From assembly GCF_000001735.4 (NCBI RefSeq), contig NC_003070.9:29993971-30057970 (forward strand): a DNA stretch of 64,000 bases, in the 5' to 3' direction. Made by a program: the position numbers and the translations under genes. Source of the stretch: Arabidopsis thaliana. Taxonomy: Eukaryota > Streptophyta > Magnoliopsida > Brassicales > Brassicaceae. Positions 24,217-34,139 of this stretch are shown here, in pieces. Every line of letters starts with the position of its first letter. Position 1 is the first letter of the stretch. The notes below the pieces were generated by a model. It made no database searches. It was not told the origin of the DNA and saw nothing but the letters and a program-made list of their open reading frames with translations.

Positions 24217-24578
24217 CAGAAACTACCTAGTTTCTAGTTCCGATCATCATCATTTGTAAATGACAACAGGGGAGTCGAAACGCAGCGTTTAGAGAGAAAA
24301 TCGCAGAGGAGAAGGTGATTGGTCCACGTCAGTAATTAGGATGACGTGGTGAAGAAGAAGTGGCCCATGACTTGCAGCACGAAGGAGAATGAATGAATTA
24401 AATAAAAACCGTTTCAAATTCATCTCCACGACTCCTCGGCCTCGGAGAGCTCAACCGCCACTTTCCTTCTCCTTGTTTATATAAAGCAGAGCCAGCCACC
24501 TTCATTTTTACACACAACCATCAAAGCTACGTACGAATTCCTCTCAAACATACTATATACTTACAAAAGAACAAGAAG
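24217..24578. promoter_or_regulatory. Divergent promoter of the HAD phosphatase and ENODL7
   Basis: The two start codons are separated by 362 bases. TATATAAA at 24478-24485 lies 94 bases before the ENODL7 ATG. No TATA box is clear on the minus-strand side, which is GC-richer near the phosphatase ATG. Confidence 0.55.
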
Positions 24579-25247
24579 ATGATGATGATGATGATGAGAT
24601 CTACTTGTAATCTAACACTAATGCTCTGCATTTGTGCCCTTGTGGTGGCTTCCATGGCGGCGGAAGGTCCTAGGGATTTCAAGGTTGGAGACGAGTTCGG
24701 GTGGAGAGTCCCACTCCAGAATGATTCAGCGGTTTACAGCCACTGGGCCAGCAGCAACCGCTTCCACATCGGTGATTCACTCTGTGAGCTAGCTTGTTCC
24801 CAACTTGTGTTTTCTTTTTTTTATCATTCATGATCGGTAATAATTGATTGGTTTCTAATCAAAAATATGTCAGCGTTTGTGTACGACAAGGACTCGGTGA
24901 TGGAGGTAGACAAATGGGGTTTCTACCACTGCAACGGCAGCGATCCCATTACAGCCTTTGACAATGGAAACAGCACATTCGACCTTGATCGTCCTGGTCT
25001 CTTCTACTTCATCAGCGGCTCCAACCAGCACTGCACCAGCGGCCAGCGTCTCATCGTAGAAGTCATGCATATCCACCAACACCATGACCATGACGCTTCC
25101 ATGCCTCCATCCATGTCGCCTCTTTCTAATTCTGCCTCTCCCTACGCATCCGCATCCGCATCTTCTGCTGCCTCCTCCCTGCCTACGGCTTGTCTTCTTA
25201 TTCCTCTTTTCTTAACCATTGCTAGCTTTCGTTTCATTTCTTATTAG
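24579..25247 (+). CDS. ENODL7: Early nodulin-like protein 7 (phytocyanin, GPI-anchored type)
   Basis: Cell-surface phytocyanin-domain glycoprotein, as At1g79800. Two exons, 24579-24783 and 24874-25247, give 192 residues. The start is six ATG codons in a row. A signal peptide follows (residues 7-27, ending near SMAAEG). The plastocyanin-like domain covers about residues 28-135, with Cys pairs in FYHCNGS and QHCTSGQ. As in other early nodulin-like proteins the copper ligands are probably incomplete. The Ser/Ala/Pro-rich stretch after 140 suits arabinogalactan glycosylation, and the hydrophobic C-terminus suits a GPI-anchor signal. The exact start Met is ambiguous, but all six give the same signal peptide. 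Confidence 0.9.
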
Positions 25248-25443
25248 TCAAATTGTTTCCCTTATAGTTCTTCTCCTCTTTTACTTTTCTTCATCTTTTT
25301 GTTTCATTCATCGAACCCTTATGGTATAATCCAATTTATGTTCTTCTCTGACATTTATTATAAGTTTTACTTTTCACTGTTCAAAACAAATCAATCAACA
25401 AACTGTGGAAAAAAAATAAAAAATCTATCAACAAACTACACAA

Positions 25444-25612
25444 GAGCATCGTTATTAATAGTTTCTTAAAACAATTCTTAAGTTAAGAGACAGTCTTATA
25501 ATAGCTTATAATTAACAAAGTCTCATAAATAAGAGACTTTAATACAATTTTGTTAGATATAAGACATATCTCTTAACTAAGAGTAATGTTAAGAGATCAT
25601 CAATAAGGATAA
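25444..25612. mobile_element. MITE-like foldback element, about 170 bp
   Basis: The left ~55 bases and the reverse complement of the right ~55 bases align with roughly 70-75% identity. Both read TTATTRATRRTYTCTTAA near the end and TAAGTTAAGAGA-like / TTAGTTAAGAGA, then GTCTTATA, toward the centre. The whole is AT-rich and non-coding. This imperfect palindrome is typical of miniature inverted-repeat elements. Ends are approximate and a target-site duplication could not be assigned with confidence. Confidence 0.6.
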
Positions 25613-25663
25613 TTTTATGTCGTTAGTACTAATAGAACCGGGCCCTAGAGTTTGTAACAGATA

Positions 25664-25687
25664 TGGGCCTTTTTATTGCTATGGGCC
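25664..25687 (+). promoter_or_regulatory. Site II (TGGGCC) pair in the PEX2 promoter
   Basis: TGGGCC at 25664-25669 and 25682-25687, about 290 bases before the PEX2 ATG, with a third partial copy (ATGGGTC) just downstream. Such motifs bind TCP factors in promoters of housekeeping and organelle-biogenesis genes. Confidence 0.5.
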
Positions 25688-25973
25688 TATTTTTGGTGAT
25701 ATGGGTCTTTAATACCATATGAGCCTTTTAAGACAAAATAATAATCTGATAAAAGTGGTGAATCAAGAAGACTAAACAATTTTGAAAGAAGAAGAAGAAA
25801 GGAGGAGACATGGATGAATCTCTGTGGGTGTGAGTGTGAGACAAAGAGAGAAAACAAACAACGTAGCTGTAGATTGGAAAAGACGGTAAGACCCTCGTCG
25901 GGCTTCATCAATAAACAACTTTGCCTTGTTGTCTATCGCCGGAATTACAAACCCTAGCCCTGCTACACCGCCA

Positions 25974-28186
25974 ATGACGCCGTCTACGCCTGCAGACGAT
26001 GCTTGGATCCGCTCTTACCAGCGCTTGCTTCCTGAATCGCAGTCTCTTCTCGCTTCCCGCCGGGTAGGTTCTGTCTCAGGGATGCTTGTTTGTGTCGTGG
26101 CTTGTTTGCTTATTATATGTGGTCTTTGATGGCAGTCAGTTATACCGGTTGCAATCTCTAGAGTGAATCAGTTCGACGCAGCACGACTAGATGTGGAAAT
26201 GTCAGCCATGTTGAAGGAACAGCTCGTTAAGGTTTTCACTCTGATGAAGGTGAGCAGAGAGCTAACTTGATGCTTTCCTTGGCATTTTATTAAGCCATTT
26301 ACTTTCTTTGGCATTTTATTAGCCAGGAATGCTCTTTCAATACGAACCAGAGCTTGATGCTTTCCTTGAGTTTCTCATTTGGAGATTCTCTATTTGGGTT
26401 GACAAACCCACCCCCGGAAACGCTCTCATGAATCTTAGATACAGAGATGAACGAGGAGTCGTTGCTCAGCACTTGGGGAAAGGTATTTTTTATTTTATTT
26501 TCTAAACACTCTTCTTCTGTCACCCTTTTTTTCTAATCACTCTTGTACTCTCGTATAGTCAGAACAGGACTGGAAGGACCCGGACTTACTTCTCCCCAAA
26601 AGATTTGGTACTGCGTTGCCTCCGTTGGTGGTCAGTACCTCTTCTCCCGTTTGCAGTCATTTTCTGCTTTCCGTAGATGGGGTGATTCTGAGCAGGTCTG
26701 TATGAGGAGCATGGTTTATTCTTTTTTTCTCCCGTTTGCAGTCATCCTCACGCCATCGCTATGGTTGATTCTTTTCTCCTTGTTTTGACTTGTAGAGACC
26801 ATTGGCAAGGCGACTTTGGACCCTCGTACAACGAATCGAAGGCATCTACAAAGCTGCTTCTTTTCTTAACCTATTGTCATTTCTTTATACGGGAAGGTAC
26901 AACTTGGTACATGGACTCTTTCATTTCCTCTACTTATCCTGATAAAACCACACTGCAGTGCAGTTACTTCTTATGACCATTTAAAATCTGATTCAGTTCA
27001 TTGGTAACTTTTGAGTTCACAGTGAAATATCGAAACAAGAACCAAAATCACAAACAGAAATACCTTGATGATTCTCACTTCCGCTACTCTTCTTTTTCTT
27101 TCTTGATCCAGGTATAGGAACCTCATTGAAAAAGCTTTAAAAGCTAGGCTTGTCTATAGGAGTCCCCATATGAACCGATCTGTCAGCTTCGAGTACATGA
27201 ATCGGCAACTTGTGTGGAATGAATTTTCGGTAGGTCTTCTCTGTGTGTTGCTTAACTAGTTCAACATCAATTTAAAAGTTTGGCAACCTGTCAGTTCTGA
27301 GTAGCATCCTTGGCTGATGGTTTCTGGCCTATGATTGATACTTGCTGGTCTCGAACATTTTCTTGAATGATAGTATCTATCAGCTTACCTTCACTTTTTC
27401 TTTGGAAGAAACACTTTTGCTGCTTGAACTTGAGCTGTTAAAAGCTGAAAACATATTGTGTCCGTATCTGGAATTCTGAACTATGTAGATCCTGTGACTC
27501 AACAGTTTCATTGGAGTACAAATACCTTGTCTATGTTCAAAACACTGTATTTGTCGCTTTTTCTCTCTTTCAGATCCTTCAATAGATCAAAACATTCTGT
27601 TTAGACTTGCTACCAGAAACGTAATGTTAGGATCTGATTTCCTGGTTCTGTTTTGGCATTCAGCTTTAAATTTGTTTGGTGATATTCAGGAAATGCTTTT
27701 GTTGCTTCTCCCGCTGCTCAACTCTTCAGCTGTTAAGAATATTCTTAGTCCATTTGCCAAGGACAAGTCCTCAAGCACTAAAGAGGATACAGTGACTTGC
27801 CCTATTTGCCAAGTGGATCCTGCAATTCCGTTTATAGCTCTGCCTTGTCAGCACAGGTATGGTATTTTTCTGTGCAAAAGTTTTGGATCAGAATAAAGTA
27901 GTTAACTCTCTCCCCAGACATGTACTATAACTGATTGTACTAGAAGCAAAAAATTTCACATGATTGTGTATCTGACTTTGGAGAAGACACAGAAGTGATT
28001 TTATTGACTTGTTGAATTCATAGTATGTGCTGTAGTTGTTACATACATTTAAAAGAATTGACTTGTCGCAGGTACTGTTACTACTGCATAAGGACCCGCT
28101 GCGCTTCAGCAGCATCGTTCCGGTGTCTTAGATGTAACGAGCCTGTGGTTGCCATACAACGGGAAGGTGTTTCAAGTGGCAAATGA
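25974..28186 (+). CDS. PEX2: Peroxin 2, RING-type E3 ligase of the peroxisome membrane
   Basis: One of three RING peroxins (with PEX10 and PEX12) that ubiquitinate the PEX5 import receptor so it can be recycled; known as TED3 in Arabidopsis (At1g79810). Eight exons: 25974-26063, 26136-26249, 26323-26482, 26559-26695, 26796-26896, 27112-27229, 27690-27856, 28072-28186, giving 333 residues. The Pex2/Pex12 N-terminal domain with membrane helices spans about 30-240. The C-terminal C3HC4 RING lies at about residues 277-317 (CPIC, CQHRYCYYC, CLRC). Introns 2 and 4 contain duplicated sequence around splice-site-like motifs, noted separately. It converges with SGB1. Confidence 0.96.
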
Positions 28187-28610
28187 ATGGAGGTGACAAA
28201 TTGTTGAGTCATGCCACCAAGTCTTGAAGAATAAGCAGATGCAATAGTGGAAGTGTAAAAAGCCAAGGCAAGCAGCCGAAAGCAGAGAAGAATCTGATAG
28301 GTGTTTGTTTGCAGACAGACTATACAATAAGGGAACATCATGAATGTGATGCAACAAAAAAATTAGATAGGTGCACTTCTGTACATGAGTTGAGAACCTA
28401 CCATTGTTGAATGAAGTTTGGTCTTATGTTTATTACAAAATCAGTTGAAACGTTGGCTATACTCGAATGAATAATATCCATTTCCTTACATGTTGTTTAC
28501 CTACTTACTACTCACTCCTACTTCCATATTAGGTACACGTTACTTGTGTCTCTCCAAGGAAAAAAAGAGAGCCAGAAGAATAATACGAATTCTCAGAATA
28601 AAGAGATCAA
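28187..28610. other. Convergent 3' flanks of PEX2 and SGB1
   Basis: 424 bases between two stop codons that face each other. Contains both 3' UTRs and no supported gene. Confidence 0.5.
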
Positions 28611-31600
28611 TCACTGGGTGGAAGAGAGCAGACTGATTTCTATCTCTTGTAGGCTCTTTCCTTTAGTCTCAACCACGTTCTTCTGCACAAAGATGACTGC
28701 CACCACACAGAAGAACCCAAATATTGCATTTAGAAGCACCGAACCTAGTTGCTCCAGCATTCTCAGAAACAGCAGCCCGACAAAGAAGTTTATAACCTGT
28801 TGTAGCGTGTAATTCTCCAAGCTTATTATTATTTCAACATTATCGATTTCCTAAAAAAGTCCACAAAGAGAAAAAAAAAAAAAAAAAAAGGCATACCCAG
28901 TGAACGGCAAGACAAACAGCCAACGCAGTTGCTCGAAGTCGACCAGGGCATATCTCAGACAGGAGAAGACTTGGAACAGGACCCGCTCCAGTTGCAAACG
29001 ACAACACAAACCTGCATTCGTAATCACACCCCTAGTTTATCAAAATAAAACATCCCCCTTTTCCAGTGCTGTTGTTGTGATAGAAAACTTACAGCAGCAT
29101 TCCTCCAACCGAGAGAAACAAGGTTCCAAAGGGCGAAGGAAGCGAAGTATATGCTATTGCTTGGAGACCCAGCGATACTGCCTGTTAAAGATGATAAACA
29201 TTTACATCTACATACATGGAGCGTTATTAAATATTAGCTGCGTAAAGTTTGATTCAAATAGCACTTTTTGCCTCAACAATTACCATGCCCGCAAAACTCC
29301 CAATAAGCAACACTTTTCTCCCCAGCTTATCCATCAAAACCACAGCAACAGTTGATCCTGTACAAGAGTATGAATGATGCTCACATTCGTTTTAAATACA
29401 GATCATCAACATGTTGAAAGGAAAGATTTCAGATCATCATCTTTGTGGTAAGAGGAAGGTTGTTCACTTAAACCAGTGATTAGTTTACTGTTCCTAATGT
29501 TGTGTTTGTATTCAGGAAGACTGCATTCACCTACTTGCTTATCTAGCTTATCATGAATATGATGGCCTTTCAAGCCATAGTAGAATGTACAAGAAAAAGT
29601 CACATTTCAATACCTAAGAGGTTGCAAACTCCTACACATATGTTTGCAGAGGCTGAAGGTACACCAGCTTTCTTGAAGACAGTTGATGAGAAATAGAACA
29701 CAGCATTTATCCCAGACAACTGTTGTAAAGCAAAAAGGGTAGATCCAATGAAAACCACTGCAATCGGAGAAAATTTAAACGTAAAAATGAAGGTAATTAA
29801 GAGGCTACACATCATCTATATGTATGTTTTTGGCAAATGAAAATGTCATTTTTTTGGCTATGGATCCAGTTTAGCCACCTAACATACCTTCCGTGCAAAT
29901 GATTCAACTTTTTGATGAATAAAAATCTAGATCTAATATTTCCGTGATATTTGACATCGAACTAATGCCACACATTTTCACCAATCTTGTTGGTTAAAGA
30001 TCACACATACCTCTAAAACTGCGTCCAAAAAGCAACTCCGACAATTTGGCTGAATCGGCGTCATCTCCCCTATCCGACTTCACTAACTCTGCCATAGCAG
30101 CTTTGACGTACGACCCTCCCAATAGCTTCTCAAACACAGCTTCAGCTTCAGCTGCCCTTCCCCTCTACGGTTAAACAGAAAAAGAATCAACCAAAGAAAT
30201 GGTTTATAAAAATCAAAACGTCTTTAAGAGCTATGCGGGTTAAAATTAGACAGTAACCTTAAAAAGCCACTGAGGACTTTCCACGCAGAGTTCCATGAAG
30301 ACAGCAAGCATTGCAGCTGGGACTGTGGATATCCAAAAACATATGCGCCACCTACACCAATCAAGAAAGAGAAACCTATTCAACTAGTAATTCAGCCAAG
30401 TAGACCAAAGCATGTGATCTGCTAGTAGCTTAGAAACTCCAGGATTTCTTTCCCTACAAAGGCGGTTCTCATGTCAAAATCACTAATGAATTTGCAGCAA
30501 AAGATGAGGTGGTTCCTATAGAGTTGCAGCATTTTAACAAGGCACTAGAGATTCACATTGCATATAGGTGGGTTTGGAATAGACAACGGGGATCAAACAT
30601 GCCACCTAAAGCAAGCAAAAAGGGTGAACTACCATGCGTTTGGAAGTCACAGATGGCACAGAGTTGCAATAATTTCAACCTCGAAGAGTTACAGGCCATA
30701 TAAGCTGTTAAGTCATCTATTCCTTGAGTTCTTATCAACATCTTACCAGCCCAAGTTATCTTTTGCCGGGATTCCAGCAAACAGCGAACCTAAGAGTCCA
30801 ATACATGTTGCGATTTGGGTAGAACTCCCATATGTACCTCTCACATAAGCAGGTGACACCTGCAAAGAGAAACTGTGAGTCTTGCTCTAAGTATGAATGT
30901 AAGATGTATTGACAAAGCGAGTTAGTGATATTTGTGTGCCCAGAACCTTCTTTTTCACATTAAATAAATCCAATAATGCGAATATAGCTTTCAAGATTGA
31001 AGTCCTTATTACAATGAAAATTATGTGCGTCAATGACCTTCTGCATGTTAATGGTTCCAAGTTCAAGTCTTTTTATGTCTGAAATAGACATCTATTTACA
31101 TTGACTCCAAACATCTTTTGACATAATTAAAATAATATACGCCAAGTAATATTCACATCAAAAGTGAGGAAGAAATTTCATGTAGCAATCCTATCAAAAC
31201 AAGTGCAGATAAGAAAGACTTCAACGTATATGTCAAGTACCTCAGTGACATAGAGAGCTGTAACAGAAGGACCTATGCCCATCCCAATTCCGACCAAAAA
31301 CCTTCCCAGGAGCATGCCCATAAGACTCTCAGTTGATGCACTGCAAACAACACACTTGTAAGCACACAGATTTCATGATTACATAAATGGACTCTGGCTA
31401 AAAGAGAAACAGGATGAATTAACCTAACTAGTGAGTACACCTTGGGATAAGTGAAAATCACCATGGCAATGACTTGAGACCAAATATGTTCAAATGAGGC
31501 CAAATATGTTAAAATCACCACGCTATAACTATAAACATCCAAGCAGGAAATCACTACGAGATAATCCAACTGCATAATGACTAGCCTAGACCACAGGTTC

Positions 31601-32801
31601 AGCAAATCAACAGGCAAAGATTCGAATCTGAAATGTTCAAGTGCCCACATAGACATTCAACCAAAAATATATATCATACCATAAGAACCTGAAACAAGTA
31701 CTTAGTCATGTGAACTGAACAGCCTAAACCCCCAATTAACCTGAACAAAACATCACCTCACAGAAGCTCCAACAATCATTGGTAAAGCGCTCAACTGGAA
31801 AGCTCTACGGCGCCCAACACCATCAGCTACCAACCCACTGAACAGAGACCCAATAAAGGCGCCGCCTAAGCAGGTGCTAACCACAAGACCTTCATCCATC
31901 AGAAAAAGGTTTTTGGAATGATCAGACGGGAGATAGACACAAAGACTGGATAAACAGAAAAACAAGTAAGTTGTCTTCTTGGATAGGTAAGGTACCTTCA
32001 GCTATGGTGTTCCCACTAAAGCCAAGGTCAATTGATATGCTTTCGAGAGTTTCATTAACAACCCTGTGTCCAGAAAAGAGGCATGAATTTGCTATTATTC
32101 CCAGACATATACATTTATAAAAAACTGAGTCATTGAGGCAAATAGATAATGTTATCGAGTGCTCCAAGAAAAACAATGCATCGAGAAGAAATACAACTTG
32201 AGCCTGAAAAATAAGCTTACGAAAGAAAAAGATAATAGCCTAGCATCATGAGAAGTAAATTTCCATGTTTGGTCTATAAATGCAAAGATGAAAAAGAAAA
32301 AAGGAAAAAGGGAGAACAAATGTCACAAGGAGAGACCCGAGATGATAGCCGAATAAAAGCGAAGTCAGAGAAGCAACGAGCACGTGAGGCAGAGATCGCT
32401 TCCAGGAAGGATTCCCGCAGTCTTTTCCCGTCCCAGTAGGAAGACGTACTGGAGTTGAGAAAAGTCAAGAGTCAGTCTATGCAGAAGAAGTTTCAAGATA
32501 TTGAGGCAACAAGAAAAAAGTGGTATATCTAGGTACAATGCTATGTCTAAAACACAAACAAGCAATATAGAGTTGATGAGCAAATACAATAAAAAGATCA
32601 GAAGTGGTCTTTAAAATATATAACACTGTCCGTGTGCACCAAAAAGTAGGCAATAGAGTAAAATCATGACTATTATGAGGGTGGGTACAAAAAACCTGCA
32701 GTTTCAGCTTTATCCAAAGCAGAGAGAAACTCTTTAGAAGGAACACGCTTGTCTATGTGACGACCTCGCATAATGGTGTAAGTGCGTCGAACAGAATCCA
32801 T
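28611..32801 (-). CDS. SGB1: SGB1, Golgi sugar transporter (MFS hexose transporter type)
   Basis: Twelve-helix sugar porter found in Arabidopsis as SUPPRESSOR OF G PROTEIN BETA1 (At1g79820), Golgi-located and acting in cell-wall and growth control. Thirteen coding exons: 32696-32801, 32337-32448, 31996-32063, 31757-31889, 31241-31340, 30747-30859, 30258-30351, 30011-30164, 29614-29757, 29284-29357, 29093-29181, 28897-29011, 28611-28796, giving 495 residues. Sugar-porter signatures are DGVGRRRAFQ, ESPQWLF, QQLSGINAVFYFS, MDKLGRK and VETKGKSL. ATG at 32801 was chosen over the in-frame ATG at 32771 because it gives the expected 495 residues (MDSVRRTYTI is added). An acceptor (GCAG) at about 32820 suggests a 5' UTR intron. 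Confidence 0.94.
31453..31523. repeat. Short nested repeats in an SGB1 intron
   Basis: CCAAATATGTT occurs twice about 20 bases apart (near 31482 and 31502), and AAAATCACCA flanks the pair on both sides. The repeat sits inside the intron between exons 4 and 5 of SGB1 and is non-coding. Confidence 0.5.
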
Positions 32802-34139
32802 CCCCTCTGGAAACACGCTCCTGCACATTCAAACAAGTTGAGTGCTGACTGATGCAAGGCCATAGAAGAAAAGCATACGAATAATGGGATTCTTCAACAT
32901 GGATGGATGCTCAAAGACGTCAAAGTCGCAATTTATTAAATAATCAATCCATTAAAGGAAAGCTTCATTCAAGTGCTACTTGTTAGTGTGTGTGAAGTCC
33001 AGCGATCACTTACACATAATCAAAACCAGCCTTGCGAGTCAATTTAAAATTCAAAGCACACACATGACGTAACGTGACGTGAGCTACTAGGAAAATTCCA
33101 GAATCAACAATATATTTATTTTAAAAATAAAAAGAGATAAAAGAAGAAACAAAAAAGCTGACGACAGATGATGAGAAAGTGAGATCGTCGGATCTGACGG
33201 AAGCAATGTAAATCAGAAATATAAGATTTGGATTAAAAAAGGCAATGGCAGATCTACAAGGAAGCAAGGAAGGAAGGAGGGATGCAAACAAAGAGAACAA
33301 GGATGATGATAGTACCAACCTGGAGAGGAAATATGATAACGTCGAGAGGAATCGTCGAATAGAAGAAACTTTTACAGAGGAGCGACGACAACTTTATGGC
33401 TACACCTACACTCACTCCGTTCACAGGGGATGGGTTTTAATCACCTGCTCTCGCCTCTACCGTTCTTTTCATGGAACTCAGCAAACTATACTCTAGTACC
33501 AATGAAATAATGACATTTATATATGAATTCAGTAATGCTGTATGTACAAGAGTACAAGACTTTTGATGAAAGGATCCCTCCCCTGCTTTATGACTATTGA
33601 TTGATGCTGAAACCAGCCTACAACTATTCATTACAGGAGAAGCCATTGCAGAGCTATTTTGGGCCTTTGGGCTTTTATTAACATTTACAAGAGGGCCGGA
33701 GGCCTTTTTGTTCTTTATTTTCTTTATCTATCATTTCTGTGATTTTGATATCTCATTCGGGTCCATTCGAGTCACACAGTTTTCCTATATGGATGGATTG
33801 CTACATCAACGAATCCCATTATTAATGGGTCTCTCCACCGTTTTTCTACTACACAGACAATACATGTTACATACGTAGATAAGTCACACAGACAAAAGTT
33901 TATTCTCGTCTCCAAAATAATAATTTACGATCGAATTCACTGTAAGAAAAATCTTCTTTCGAGCAGCAAAAGTTTGTTTTAAAAAGCCTCAAGTTCAACC
34001 AACACCTGAGAGACAAAACGACAAATGAATATAGTGGGCTTAGGTTGGTAGCTTATAGAGCTATACAATATTGGGGAAACAAGGATTAGGTGGTCCTACT
34101 CGTGAGCCTGAGCTTGCCAACACCATCTTCCCTTGCCCC
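32802..34139. other. SGB1 leader/promoter and GC5 3' flank
   Basis: About 1.3 kb between two genes on the same (minus) strand. The left part holds a probable SGB1 leader intron and promoter. GGGCCT/TGGGC motifs occur near 33660-33672. The right part, to 34139, is likely GC5 3' UTR. No further gene is supported. Confidence 0.5.

Larger units (their letters stand above)
25248..25973. other. Intergenic region: ENODL7 3' flank, MITE-like element, PEX2 promoter
   Basis: Contains ENODL7 3' UTR, then a foldback element (25444-25612), then the PEX2 promoter with site II motifs at 25664-25669 and 25682-25687. AACCCTAG (telo-box-like) lies near 25950, just before the PEX2 ATG. Confidence 0.6.

Noticed and set aside
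31560..31640. GATTCGAATC, resembling a tRNA T-loop
   Set aside because: No acceptor stem, D-arm or anticodon arm can be drawn around it; it lies in an SGB1 intron.
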